A stretch of DNA of 64,000 nucleotides from Hyphomicrobiales bacterium. Its GTDB lineage: Bacteria; Pseudomonadota; Alphaproteobacteria; Rhizobiales; Kaistiaceae. Position numbers and translations under genes: made by a program. This document shows positions 7,153 to 15,881 of this stretch, piece by piece (the first letter of the stretch is position 1; every line of letters starts with the position of its first letter). Under the pieces are notes generated by a model that searched no databases, was not told where the DNA came from, and saw only the letters and a program-made list of their open reading frames with translations. The stretch is taken from the NCBI GenBank assembly GCA_017305635.1, contig JAFKKF010000009.1, positions 62,001 to 126,000 on the forward strand, in the 5' to 3' direction.

Positions 7153-10100
7153 ATGCAGCTCTTCCTGCCTTTCGGACCGATCGTCAATCGCGAGTTTCTG
7201 TCCAACCATTGGCTGGACCAGCGGCTGCCGCTTGAGCCCGAGTGGGCTGAGCTGAAAGAACGGGCCAAGCAAGCCGCAGCAAGCCTGATCGCGCTGTGGG
7301 CAAAGGAAAAGGACCGCGTGGCGCGCTATGGCGATGAAGCGGGCCTCGAAGAGAAATTCATCCAGCCAGTCTTTGAGATTCTCGGCTGGAGCATCAAATA
7401 CCAAGCGTTCCTGCAGGGCCGCGAACCCGACTACGCGCTGTTCACCGACGACGGCAAGCTCGGCGATGCGATCATGGCGGGGCGCGGCAATCCGGATTTT
7501 TGGCTGCATGCCGCCGTCGTCGCCGACGCCAAGGCCTGGCACGTCAGCCTCGACCGCCCGCAAAAGATCGGCAGCCGGCGCGAGTATCCACCGGAACAGA
7601 TCGAATGGTACCTGGATCGCAGTCGCTGCGATTTCGGCATCCTGACCAATGGCAGGCTGTGGCGGCTGGTTCCGCGCGACATCGAACGCAGCCGCCCGCG
7701 ATTCCAGACCTATCTTGAAGTCGATCTCCCGGCACTGATCGAACGCATCATCACGCCGCAGGCCCAGCTCCAGTTCGAGGTCATCGGCCCCGACCTGGAG
7801 CTGTTCATGCGGTTCTTCCTGCTGTTCAGCGTTCACGGCTTCGCGCCGGCGCCGGGGCGAAAACCGCTCATCCGCCGCGCCATTGACGGCAGCTCCGAAC
7901 ACGCGTTCGGCGTTAGCGAAGAACTCAAGGAGCGGGTCTTCGAGGCCCTGCGCCTGTCAATAGAAGGCCTGATCCGGCATGAGCAAAATGGACTCGATCC
8001 CGCGAAGGATCTCTCCCTTTGCCAGTCGCAGAGCTTTGTTTTTCTGTACCGGCTGCTCTTTATTCTCTATGCCGAAGATCGCGGCCTGCTCCCCTACGAG
8101 CGGAATGAAATCTACACGCGCAACCGGTCTCTCGCCCGGTTCCGCACCGAGGTTGCAACCAAGCTTGACCTCATGCAGCGCGGGCTTGACCGGCAGGGCT
8201 TCAGCAAGACATCGACAAATCTCTGGGGCGAACTCAAGGCCCTGTTCGATATCATCGACAGCGGCCACAAACGTTACGATGTGCCGTCATACAATGGCGG
8301 CCTCTTCAATCCAGAAGACCACCCCTTTCTCGAACAGAAAGCGATTTCGGATCACTACATCGCCCTGATCCTCGACCAGCTCAGCAGGGCGCCGCACCGC
8401 GACCGACCCGAGCTTGGGCTCTTCCGCGTTGACTATCGCGACCTTGCGATCCAGCAGCTCGGCAGCGTCTACGAGGGGCTACTGGAATTGCGCCCGCGCT
8501 ACGCCGCGGTGGATATGAGCGTGATCCGCAAGCGCGGGCCGGGAAACCGGGTGGAACGCATCATTCCCGTGAGCGACACCCCGCCGCAAGGGTTCGAGCG
8601 CATCGGCACCGTCTATCCGGCGGAATCAATCTATCTCGAAACGGATAAAGGCGAGCGCCGCGCCTTCGGCAGCTACTATACCCCCGACCAAATCGTCAAT
8701 CACATGGTCGACGCCGCGCTCTCGCCGGTGCTGAAGGCGATCGAGAGCGCACTGCGGGCCGAACTCGAGACGGTCGAAGCGCGGATCGCAACCGGGCCGG
8801 TCGAGGAGCGAATCGCTTTCGAGCGCGAGCGCGACACCATCGCCGGCTCGTTCGATGACCGCGTCCTGATGCTGCGCGTTCTCGATCCCGCGATGGGATC
8901 CGCTCATTTCCTGATCCGCGCCTGCCAGTACCTTGCCGAAGAAATCGCAACCAATCCCTACACCAGCGATCCTGACGCGGACCGGAACACCCAAGGCGAA
9001 GCCTCGATCCTGTTCTGGAAACGCCGCGTCGCGGAACGGTGCCTCTACGGCGTCGATGTGAACCCAATGGCGGTTGAACTGGCGAAGCTGGCGCTCTGGC
9101 TCGAAACCGTGGCGGTCGACGCACCGCTGGCCTTTCTCGATCATCATTTTCAAACGGGCGATTCTCTCATCGGGGCGCGGATACGCCGTCTTGATAGTCT
9201 GCCCGGGAAGGCGCTCGTTACCGGCATCTTCGAAAACGAGATCACGGAGGCGCTGCCGTCGCTGCTTGAGCCGCTGGCCGAGATACGCGCCATACCATCC
9301 TCTTCTCTGGAGGATGTGAAACGCAAGGAGCAGCTCTTCAAGCGTCGCTTCCGCGCAGCGGAACAGCGCTTCGAGAATGTCGCCGATGTCTGGTGCGCGA
9401 ACGCGATTGGCCTGCTGCCCGAAGGAGCGAGCCCGGCGGACTATGCAGCCGTTGTCCAGACACTCGCGCAAAGACGCAAGAACGGGTCCGGCGCCGCGGA
9501 CGCGCTCATTGACGCGAGCCGCAAAGCGCTCGACGAGAAAGGGATCATCTGCTTTCACTGGGAGCTGGCATTCCCCGAGGTGTTTCTCACCGGTGAGGGC
9601 GATCCCGGCTTTGATGTCGTCATCGGCAACCCGCCCTACGACGTTCTCGCCGAGAAAGAGGCGGGGCCGCGCGTCGCGATATTGCGTGGCTTCATCCCTC
9701 AGGATCCGTCGCTTGCGCCCTCGCTTGTTGGCAAAAACAACCTCTATAAACTCTTCCTTTGCCGCGCCCTGGAGCTTGCCCGCAGCGGCGGCTACGTGAG
9801 CTTCATCGTTCCAATGCCACTGCTCGGGGACGAGCAGGCGATCGGTATGCGCAAGGCTCTTCTCGCGTCGGGTTCATTCAGCCAGATTCACGCTTTCCCG
9901 CAGAAGGACATCCCTGCACGGCGCGTCTTCCGCGACGCGAAGCTCTCCACGGCGCTCTTCGTGTTCCGGAAGGGCGACCCCGCCGATGGAGAAGCGTTTC
10001 CTTCGGTGCGCCATCCCGCGAACGTCATCGACCCGGCTTCGCCCTCGCTCGCCGTGCGTACGGCGGAGATTCCGCTCTACGACCCTGGCAACCTGACTAT

Positions 10101-10968
10101 CGTGAGCTGCGCGCAGGACGATTGGGATCTCGCTGTGCGCATTGCGCAGCGCGGCGGCATGCGGCGCCTCGGCACGCTCTGCAAGTCGTTCCAGGGCGAG
10201 GTCAACGAGACTACGCATGCCCGCTTCCTGACTGATCGGCCCGACGGCGAGAACGCGCTGGTCCTGCGCGGCGCGAATGTGTGCATGTACGTTCTGCGCG
10301 AGGCATCGCAGGGCGAGGCGCTCTATCTTGACGCCGCGGCGTTTCAGGCCGCCTACCCGAACAGCGAGAAGGCCTTCCACAGCCGGGTAGAGCGCATCGG
10401 GTTTCAGCGCAGCGCGCCGCAGAACAACTACCGCCGCGTCATCGCCGCCTATGTTCCCGAAGGGGAATTTTGCTTCGACACCATCAGCTACATTCCGCGC
10501 GCCACAAGCACGCTCGTCGATCTCGACCTTCTCCTCGCTGTTCTGAATTCCAAACTCATCGACTGGTATTTCACCATCGGCAGCACGAATTCCAAGGTGA
10601 ACGAATACCAGTTCAATATCCTCCCCTTTCCGGCATTCCGGCAGGAGGCCACCGCGAAGGAGATCGGGCTCCTCAACGAGCTCTTGCCGGAGATCGAAAG
10701 CTATCCGGTGGAAGTTGCCAGTGCGCTTGCGCCGCTCTTTGCCGACGCCCCGTTCAGCCCGGCGCTGGGCGATATCTTGATCCGGCTTTCACGCGCGGTG
10801 CGGAGAATTGAAAACGCACGCGGCCCCGTCAGCCGCGCCGCACGCGCGAAGCTCGACCCGAAGGCGCAGCCCCTGCAGAACCTCATCGACGATATCCTGT
10901 TCCGCATCGCCGGTTTTTCCCGCCGTGAAGTCGAAGGCCTCGCGCGCCGCCTCGACGAGATGGCCTGA
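7153..10968 (+). CDS. Type IIG restriction-modification protein (Eco57I-like methylase-nuclease)
   Basis: 1271 residues, a single-chain restriction and adenine-methylation enzyme. The N-terminal nuclease region has PDFWLHAAVVADAKAW (PD-(D/E)xK-like, about residues 114-129). The methyltransferase has motif I RVLDPAMGSAHFLIRA (about 575) and catalytic FDVVIGNPPYDVLAEKE (NPPY about 826), preceded by YYTPDQIVNHMVDAALSPVL. A target-recognition region follows (about 900-1200, with INSKLIDWYF-like LAVLNSKLIDWYFTIGSTNS). No separate specificity or nuclease gene is adjacent, as expected for type IIG. The start ATG 7153 lacks a strong ribosome site. The gene converges on the AbiE pair, 5 bases from its end. 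Confidence 0.9.
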   Translation: MQLFLPFGPIVNREFLSNHWLDQRLPLEPEWAELKERAKQAAASLIALWAKEKDRVARYGDEAGLEEKFIQPVFEILGWSIKYQAFLQGREPDYALFTDDGKLGDAIMAGRGNPDFWLHAAVVADAKAWHVSLDRPQKIGSRREYPPEQIEWYLDRSRCDFGILTNGRLWRLVPRDIERSRPRFQTYLEVDLPALIERIITPQAQLQFEVIGPDLELFMRFFLLFSVHGFAPAPGRKPLIRRAIDGSSEHAFGVSEELKERVFEALRLSIEGLIRHEQNGLDPAKDLSLCQSQSFVFLYRLLFILYAEDRGLLPYERNEIYTRNRSLARFRTEVATKLDLMQRGLDRQGFSKTSTNLWGELKALFDIIDSGHKRYDVPSYNGGLFNPEDHPFLEQKAISDHYIALILDQLSRAPHRDRPELGLFRVDYRDLAIQQLGSVYEGLLELRPRYAAVDMSVIRKRGPGNRVERIIPVSDTPPQGFERIGTVYPAESIYLETDKGERRAFGSYYTPDQIVNHMVDAALSPVLKAIESALRAELETVEARIATGPVEERIAFERERDTIAGSFDDRVLMLRVLDPAMGSAHFLIRACQYLAEEIATNPYTSDPDADRNTQGEASILFWKRRVAERCLYGVDVNPMAVELAKLALWLETVAVDAPLAFLDHHFQTGDSLIGARIRRLDSLPGKALVTGIFENEITEALPSLLEPLAEIRAIPSSSLEDVKRKEQLFKRRFRAAEQRFENVADVWCANAIGLLPEGASPADYAAVVQTLAQRRKNGSGAADALIDASRKALDEKGIICFHWELAFPEVFLTGEGDPGFDVVIGNPPYDVLAEKEAGPRVAILRGFIPQDPSLAPSLVGKNNLYKLFLCRALELARSGGYVSFIVPMPLLGDEQAIGMRKALLASGSFSQIHAFPQKDIPARRVFRDAKLSTALFVFRKGDPADGEAFPSVRHPANVIDPASPSLAVRTAEIPLYDPGNLTIVSCAQDDWDLAVRIAQRGGMRRLGTLCKSFQGEVNETTHARFLTDRPDGENALVLRGANVCMYVLREASQGEALYLDAAAFQAAYPNSEKAFHSRVERIGFQRSAPQNNYRRVIAAYVPEGEFCFDTISYIPRATSTLVDLDLLLAVLNSKLIDWYFTIGSTNSKVNEYQFNILPFPAFRQEATAKEIGLLNELLPEIESYPVEVASALAPLFADAPFSPALGDILIRLSRAVRRIENARGPVSRAARAKLDPKAQPLQNLIDDILFRIAGFSRREVEGLARRLDEMA

Positions 10969-10973
10969 CGGCC

Positions 10974-11894
10974 TTAGGCCGGCTCAAACAGCGCAACGCA
11001 AGACTCGGTGAGAGACGTCTGCAAATCCCGCCGCCTTTGATACGGGTCGGCAGCGAGCGCTCGTTCATCGTCGTTGAGTTCAGCGAGGAAAGCGTAACCC
11101 TGCACGCAGTCGGCGATCATTGTCATCCGGTTTGGCGGGTGGCCGTGCCGCGTGAGCTGCGCGAGATCGTCCCAATCGAAAGCGGTTCCGTCGCGGAGTT
11201 TTGCCGCGAAGCGTTCGGGGTCGAAACGGTCACGCACCTGCCACAGCTTTAGCACGACGAGCCTTCGGATCAGCGGCTGGTTCAAAGGGCGCGTAGCGAA
11301 CATCGCAAGGTCGTATACGTCGCGGGCCTTGTTGCGCTGGTAACAGGCGCGGATCTTCTCGGCGAGGAGCTCGGGCAGGGCAAGGCAATTGATGTCGGTG
11401 GGCGGGAACGGCAGCGCCGCAAAGTAGCTCTGCGCGATCTGCGCCCGCCGCTCCAGCGGGAGCGTCGGGGTTTCCCTGCGGCTGACCTGGAACTTGATTT
11501 CGCTGTCGCCGCCCGTATTCCACTCGTGGGCGTAGGCCGGGTTCACGCCCCACGACATGCCGTCCTCGGATTCGTAATACCGCCCGTCGGAGATTGAGAA
11601 GCTGACTCCGTGAAACGGCGCCTCGAAGGCCGCCATCATATCGAGGATCACGTCCTGATGGTCATGTTCCTCGACGCCGGTGAAGTCCAGGTCGGTCGAG
11701 AAGCGGCCCTGGCTGCCGATTATCATCTTGCGAAGGCAGGTACCGCCCTTGAATGCGAGACGATCCAGCAGACCGCGTTCGGACAGCAACTGCAGAAGGA
11801 AAGTCAGCACGATCTCCTTCTCCGCGATCATGATGTCGCGAAGCCCTGACTCGGCGGCGTAGCGCTGAACCTGCGGCCGGGTCAGCATCGTCAT
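10974..11894 (-). CDS. AbiEii-like nucleotidyltransferase toxin
   Basis: 306 residues of the DUF1814/AbiEii family, toxins of type IV-like toxin-antitoxin systems that act as nucleotidyltransferases (related MenT enzymes modify tRNA). Motifs seen: LAFKGGTCLRKMIIGSQGRF followed by STDLDFTG (GGT and DxDF metal-binding pattern), EIKFQVSRRETPTLP, LPELLAEKIRACYQRNKARD VYDL (the Lys and RDxYDL motifs typical of the family). The ATG at 11894 overlaps the antitoxin stop (ATGA), the standard AbiE arrangement. Full length, no disruption seen. Confidence 0.9.
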   Translation of the reverse strand: MTMLTRPQVQRYAAESGLRDIMIAEKEIVLTFLLQLLSERGLLDRLAFKGGTCLRKMIIGSQGRFSTDLDFTGVEEHDHQDVILDMMAAFEAPFHGVSFSISDGRYYESEDGMSWGVNPAYAHEWNTGGDSEIKFQVSRRETPTLPLERRAQIAQSYFAALPFPPTDINCLALPELLAEKIRACYQRNKARDVYDLAMFATRPLNQPLIRRLVVLKLWQVRDRFDPERFAAKLRDGTAFDWDDLAQLTRHGHPPNRMTMIADCVQGYAFLAELNDDERALAADPYQRRRDLQTSLTESCVALFEPA

Positions 11895-12748
11895 GCTCCC
11901 TTTCCGATCTTGTGGCGCTTGCCGCGCCCGGCGCTCTCCCGGAAGGCTTCCGGCGGAACGTTCACGATCAGATGCCACGCTGCGTCATACCCCACTGCCT
12001 CGCCGGCCGGCTTGCGCGGCCCGAGGAACGACACGCCCGGCCGGTCGGCCATGCGCTGCATGCGCGCGCGGATGGGCTCGGGGGTTTCCGCCCCGGTGTG
12101 GTCAGCCAGCCAGCCGACGCGCCGGACAAGTGCCGCGGAGCCGATGCGCTCCAGATAGGTGAGCGCCTTTTCCCAGTCGAAGCGATAGGCGGCGGCGGCA
12201 AAAACCGCGGCGGCCTCGCCGACGCCGCCGGCAAGGTGCGGACGATCGATGCAATCGAGGACCGTCTTTTCGCGGTCGGACATCATGACCGGGTAGCCGA
12301 AGGCATCGACCGGGCCGAATCCGAAAAAGCGCCGCGGCCCGGCTTTGATGATCCGCACCTTTGTCCCGTGAATTTCCTTCGGGCGGACGTGCTGCGGCGT
12401 GACCAGGAAGATCGTGCTGCGAAGCTGCGTGGTCATGCCGTAGTGCGCCGCCGCGGTGGCGAAGCCGAAATAATATGGCTGCGCAATGCGGCTCGCGAGC
12501 GCGAGCAGATTGGATTCGCCCAGGGCCTGCGGACCCTGATCCGGGGGTATCAGCAGGTATTCGCCCCAGCCGCCGCGTTCCAGCCAGCCCTTGCGCCGCA
12601 GGGAGCGGATCACATGGTCGGCGGCTTGAGGCGAGGTGCCGAGCACCCGGATGATCTCTTGGCGCGTGGTTTCGCGACGGCCCTGTTCGCTCAGCGCGAG
12701 CACGACCCTGCTTTCCTGCGTCGATAGCGATCTGAGAGCGAATTCCAT
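11891..12748 (-). CDS. AbiEi-like antitoxin and autorepressor
   Basis: 285 residues. An N-terminal winged helix (RQEIIRVLGTSPQAADHVIR, SLRRKGWLERGGWGEYLLIP) is followed by the AbiEi C-terminal domain (YYFGFATAAAHYGMTTQLRS, VTPQHVRPKEIHGTKVRII, DREKTVLDCIDRPHLAGG). In the known AbiE system this protein neutralises AbiEii and represses the operon by binding paired inverted repeats. Two such repeats lie directly upstream (12766-12786 and 12826-12864). ATG 12748 is chosen over GTG 12763; neither has a strong ribosome site, perhaps because the operator overlaps the leader. Confidence 0.88.
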   Translation of the reverse strand: MEFALRSLSTQESRVVLALSEQGRRETTRQEIIRVLGTSPQAADHVIRSLRRKGWLERGGWGEYLLIPPDQGPQALGESNLLALASRIAQPYYFGFATAAAHYGMTTQLRSTIFLVTPQHVRPKEIHGTKVRIIKAGPRRFFGFGPVDAFGYPVMMSDREKTVLDCIDRPHLAGGVGEAAAVFAAAAYRFDWEKALTYLERIGSAALVRRVGWLADHTGAETPEPIRARMQRMADRPGVSFLGPRKPAGEAVGYDAAWHLIVNVPPEAFRESAGRGKRHKIGKGA

Positions 12749-12765
12749 GATACTGTTTCTCACAA

Positions 12766-12786
12766 AACAAAGGGGATACCTTTGTT
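12766..12786. promoter_or_regulatory. AbiE operator-like palindrome 1
   Basis: AACAAAGG-N5-CCTTTGTT, perfect 8-bp arms, directly upstream of the AbiEi start. The half-site AACAAAG is shared with the larger palindrome at 12826-12864, which supports one protein (most likely AbiEi) binding both. Confidence 0.7.
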
Positions 12787-12825
12787 ATGCCAACAATTGT
12801 ATCATAGAACTGCCTTCTACACAAT

Positions 12826-12864
12826 CATGCACGAAACAAAGGAAAATACTTTGTTTCGTGCATG
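12826..12864. promoter_or_regulatory. AbiE operator-like palindrome 2
   Basis: Perfect 16-bp inverted repeat (CATGCACGAAACAAAG, 7-base gap, then its complement). The inner half-site AACAAAG matches the first palindrome, with a similar gap. It also stands 31 bases downstream of the CBASS operon stop, but there is no T-run on the minus strand, so an operator is more likely than a terminator. Confidence 0.7.
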
Positions 12865-12895
12865 GAAAGCTAACGGTCGTGGCTGCGAGCTGAGT

Positions 12896-14419
12896 TCAGC
12901 TCTTTGCCGGGAGGGACAGGGAAGGCTGATAGGAGCCACCCCGATTTCCCTCGAAGTCATACTCATAGAGCGTCAGCGGCCCGATCGCGGTCTGCCGCTG
13001 GCCGAGGAAAAACGAAAACGCGCCGGGTGCCGCCATGAACAGGTGGACGCGGCCGCCGCGCCCGGATGCCTCCCGTATCGCCTTGATCTGCCCGGTCAGC
13101 GCCTCGGCGAGGTCGAAGGCGTGCCGTCCGCACATGACCGACCGCGCCCCCGGCCCGGTTGAGAGTTGGACGGCAAGGAACCGGGATGCCGCCGGCAGGT
13201 TGGCGCTGACATAGGCGCGGACCGCGGGCGCCACGTCGTGGGTGAGGCCGACGGCGACGACGATGTCCTCGCCGCCGGAATCCAGCGTCTCCTCCGAGAA
13301 GACCCATTGCGGCCAAGCCGGGTCCGCAGGGAGATCGTCGGGCGCCCAAATCCGCTTTCCCAGCGTGCGCTGCTCAAGCTCGATCATCCGCCCCGATTTG
13401 ATGTTCAGCACCGACCCCGCCGCGAAGGACAGGGTCAGATGGGCGTCGAGAACAAGCCGCAGCCGCTCGCCCTCCTTGGCGGCATCGAGAAGAAAGGTCT
13501 TGAGCGCAGGATAAAGATCCAGACGCCAATCGGCGTCCGGCCGGATTTGCCGCTCGGCGAAGTTCGGCACCAGATTGAGCACTTTCGTGCAGCGATCCTC
13601 CAGCCGGTCGGTCGCGTGCTCGAAAGACTTCACGCCATAGATTCTTGGCCGTCCTTCCCCCGCTTCCCCAATCAGGCCTTCCTTCTCGCACTGGCCGCGG
13701 AAATTGCCGCGGGTGAATTCAAGCCGGCCCTGCGCCGCCCACTGGAAGACCACATCGTCATAGATAAATGCGCTTTCGCCGAGCGGTACCCGGCGGAGCC
13801 CCGCCAGCCGGAAGTGAAGGTCGAGCCGCTCCCGCAGCGCTTCAAGCGAGTCGCCCGTTTCGGAGAAGGCGAGCGTGCGGGCGAGGAACCGAAGGTCGGC
13901 TTCGTCGATGCCGAGGTGCTCGCGCCAGAATTTCCGCACCTGCCCCATCGCGCTGCGATCGGTCGCGCCCGCGTAGAGCATATCGACGCGAAGCGTGTGG
14001 GAGCGCTCATTGACCAGCTTGCGCAGCGGGTCTTCCCGGTTGATGCGCCAATTGGTGACGAGCTGAAAGCGGGCGCCTTCGCCCTCTGACGCGTAACCGC
14101 GCTGCGCGGCCAGCGCCCGCTGGAGCAGCGAGCGCGCGTTCGCGTTTATGAATTCCGGGTCGGCGACCTGCATGTATCCGTAGCTGTCCGGCGTCACATG
14201 CCACTTGCACTGGATGTGTTCGCGGCGCAGCGGCTTGCCTTCCTGGTCGAGGATCGGCGGGTCGTACTCGACCCAGATGTCATCGAACCCGCCGGGGCCG
14301 CTCTCGAACCCCACCTTGGCGATCGGGCCGGCAGGATCAAGAAGCCCCGTCGCCTTGAGCCAGAACATCCGCGCCTGAAAGGAATCGCCGTCGCGGCGAA
14401 CGGTTACCGCCTGTGTCAT
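12896..14419 (-). CDS. cap4: CBASS effector: Cap4-like nuclease-SAVED protein
   Basis: 507 residues. The N-terminal domain matches a DUF4297-type PD-(D/E)xK double-strand DNA nuclease: GFESGPGGFDDIWVEY, then REHIQCKWHV (E...D...QxK catalytic pattern, about residues 40-75). The C-terminal SAVED domain (about 300-500) senses a cyclic oligonucleotide: GGEDIVVAVGLTHDVAPAVR, GRHAFDLAEALTGQIKAIRE, RVHLFMAAPGAFSFFLGQRQ and a terminal LYEYDF strand. In this family, ligand binding triggers oligomerisation and indiscriminate DNA cleavage. Last gene of the CBASS operon. The frame opens at TTG 14425, but ATG 14419, two bases after the ATPase stop, is the likelier start. Confidence 0.88.
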   Translation of the reverse strand: MTQAVTVRRDGDSFQARMFWLKATGLLDPAGPIAKVGFESGPGGFDDIWVEYDPPILDQEGKPLRREHIQCKWHVTPDSYGYMQVADPEFINANARSLLQRALAAQRGYASEGEGARFQLVTNWRINREDPLRKLVNERSHTLRVDMLYAGATDRSAMGQVRKFWREHLGIDEADLRFLARTLAFSETGDSLEALRERLDLHFRLAGLRRVPLGESAFIYDDVVFQWAAQGRLEFTRGNFRGQCEKEGLIGEAGEGRPRIYGVKSFEHATDRLEDRCTKVLNLVPNFAERQIRPDADWRLDLYPALKTFLLDAAKEGERLRLVLDAHLTLSFAAGSVLNIKSGRMIELEQRTLGKRIWAPDDLPADPAWPQWVFSEETLDSGGEDIVVAVGLTHDVAPAVRAYVSANLPAASRFLAVQLSTGPGARSVMCGRHAFDLAEALTGQIKAIREASGRGGRVHLFMAAPGAFSFFLGQRQTAIGPLTLYEYDFEGNRGGSYQPSLSLPAKS

Positions 14420-14421
14420 GC

Positions 14422-15363
14422 TCAATCCGCCCCGTCGCGGAAAGGCGGCGTCGGCTTCATGTCCGCGAGCAATTCGACGGCTCGCTCGAAGGTCACGGGG
14501 CGGTCGGGATAGGCATCAAGAATCAGGGTCGGGAGCAGTCGCTGCGTCAGGTCGGAAAAGGTGAACCCGACGCCCTTCTTGTCCTGCGCTCCTGTCAGCT
14601 CGACGACCCGGTCGATCTGCGATTTCTTGAAACCAAGGTCTGCCAGCGGCTCCTCGACGACCGCGCGGCGCTGGGCTTCGTTGGGCCTGCGGAACTCGAA
14701 GATCTCGGCGGCGCGGCGCAGGACGGCGGGATCGATGGAGGTCAGGCGGTTGGTGCAAAGGACGATCGCGACCGGCAGGTGCTGTTCCGCGAGGCGGTCT
14801 ACACCCCGGATGAAGGCGTTCACCCCGGCGCGGTCTTCATGGTGCATCTGCGCCGCCTCGCGGCTTTGCGTCACCGCGTCGGCCTCGTCGACGAGAAAGA
14901 TGATCCCGCCCGACGCCTTCCCGCCCGAGCGCCGGAGCTTCTCCGCCGCCTTGAGCACGGTGTCGAAGGCGGCCGAAAGGAGCAGGGTCATCTCGCCGAC
15001 CTTGCCGCTTCCGCGCGTCGCAAGGCTCAAGGGGTACAGCGTCACCCCTATATGCTCCTGCCGCGCGACCGCGTCCCCGATCGTTTCCGAGAGCGCGGTC
15101 TTGCCGGTGCCGACGTCGCCGGCGAGAACAACCAGCGGCGGGCGGCGCTCCAGGTAGTCAAGCGCGGTCGCGGCGCCGTTGTGGTGCTTCTTCGCCCATG
15201 CTTGCGGCCCGGCGGGATTGACGAGGACAGCAAGAACTTTCCTCAGGCGCGTCTTTGCCTCGTCTATGCCGACGAGCCGGGCAAGCCGCCTGGCGGCGCC
15301 CATGTCCGGATAGTCAAGGCGCCGGTCGAATAGGTCATCGATGGAGAGGGACTCGCCGTTCAT
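14422..15363 (-). CDS. cap6: CBASS TRIP13-like AAA+ ATPase (Cap6)
   Basis: 313 residues. Walker A VVLAGDVGTGKTALSETI (about residues 75-92), Walker B GGIIFLVDEADAVTQSRE, sensor-like VAIVLCTNRLTSIDPAVLRR and an arginine-rich end. In type III CBASS the TRIP13 homologue dismantles the HORMA-cyclase complex and so limits or resets activation. The start ATG at 15363 shares one base with the HORMA stop (TGATG), indicating tight coupling, and its stop is two bases from the effector start. A longer frame to 15525 is HORMA shadow. Confidence 0.9.
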   Translation of the reverse strand: MNGESLSIDDLFDRRLDYPDMGAARRLARLVGIDEAKTRLRKVLAVLVNPAGPQAWAKKHHNGAATALDYLERRPPLVVLAGDVGTGKTALSETIGDAVARQEHIGVTLYPLSLATRGSGKVGEMTLLLSAAFDTVLKAAEKLRRSGGKASGGIIFLVDEADAVTQSREAAQMHHEDRAGVNAFIRGVDRLAEQHLPVAIVLCTNRLTSIDPAVLRRAAEIFEFRRPNEAQRRAVVEEPLADLGFKKSQIDRVVELTGAQDKKGVGFTFSDLTQRLLPTLILDAYPDRPVTFERAVELLADMKPTPPFRDGAD

Positions 15364-15875
15364 CAGCGCCTCACCGTGGCGCGGCCGAGGCCCCGGCCGC
15401 CGGCGACATAGTTGAGATCCTCGGCCCAATTCCCGGCCTCCAGCGCCGGCGCCGACCCGGAGGTGCGCTGAAAGGGACACGACTGCTTGATCGCATCGCG
15501 CTCCGCCTGCGTTTTCGACCACCATTTGTCGTTGTAGGACATGAACGACGTGAACGAGGCGCCCGCCACATCCAGCCGGGGCCGAATCTTGCCCGGATCA
15601 TCGTCGGCAACGAGCGTGCCGCCCGGCAGAGCCTTGTAGCGCACCGCGGCTTCGGTCCACTTTCCATCGCGCTTGAAGCCGTACTCGACGTACGCGACGA
15701 CATCGTGCTTGAGCATCTCGACCAGTTCCTTTTCGTAGTCGTCGATCCAATGATCCGTCGGCGACCCGTAGAGAGACTGGAAGCGGAGGAGATCCGTCGC
15801 CACCTTCGACGCAATGCGCTTCGCGTGCGCGACGGTGAATGTTTCGCTGTCAGTTACGGAAAAGCTGGTGCTCAT
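15363..15875 (-). CDS. cap7: CBASS HORMA-domain protein (Cap7)
   Basis: 170 residues, the length of single-domain bacterial HORMA proteins. Seen: FTVAHAKRIASKVATDLLRF and QSLYGSPTDHWIDDYEKELV (helical N-terminal part), MLKHDVVAYVEYGFKRDGKW, GASFTSFMSYNDKWWSKT and a C-terminal FQRTSGSAP-AWNWAEDLNY region that would form the closure-type safety belt. HORMA proteins of type III CBASS bind peptides and activate the cyclase. Assignment rests on size, the family-like N-terminus and its place between a CD-NTase and a TRIP13 ATPase. Confidence 0.85.
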   Translation of the reverse strand: MSTSFSVTDSETFTVAHAKRIASKVATDLLRFQSLYGSPTDHWIDDYEKELVEMLKHDVVAYVEYGFKRDGKWTEAAVRYKALPGGTLVADDDPGKIRPRLDVAGASFTSFMSYNDKWWSKTQAERDAIKQSCPFQRTSGSAPALEAGNWAEDLNYVAGGRGLGRATVRR

Positions 15876-15881
15876 ATAGCC

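Noticed and set aside
12826-12864. Terminator of the CBASS operon
   Set aside because: Perfect hairpin but no T-run on the relevant strand, and its half-site recurs in a second palindrome near the AbiEi start, favouring an operator.
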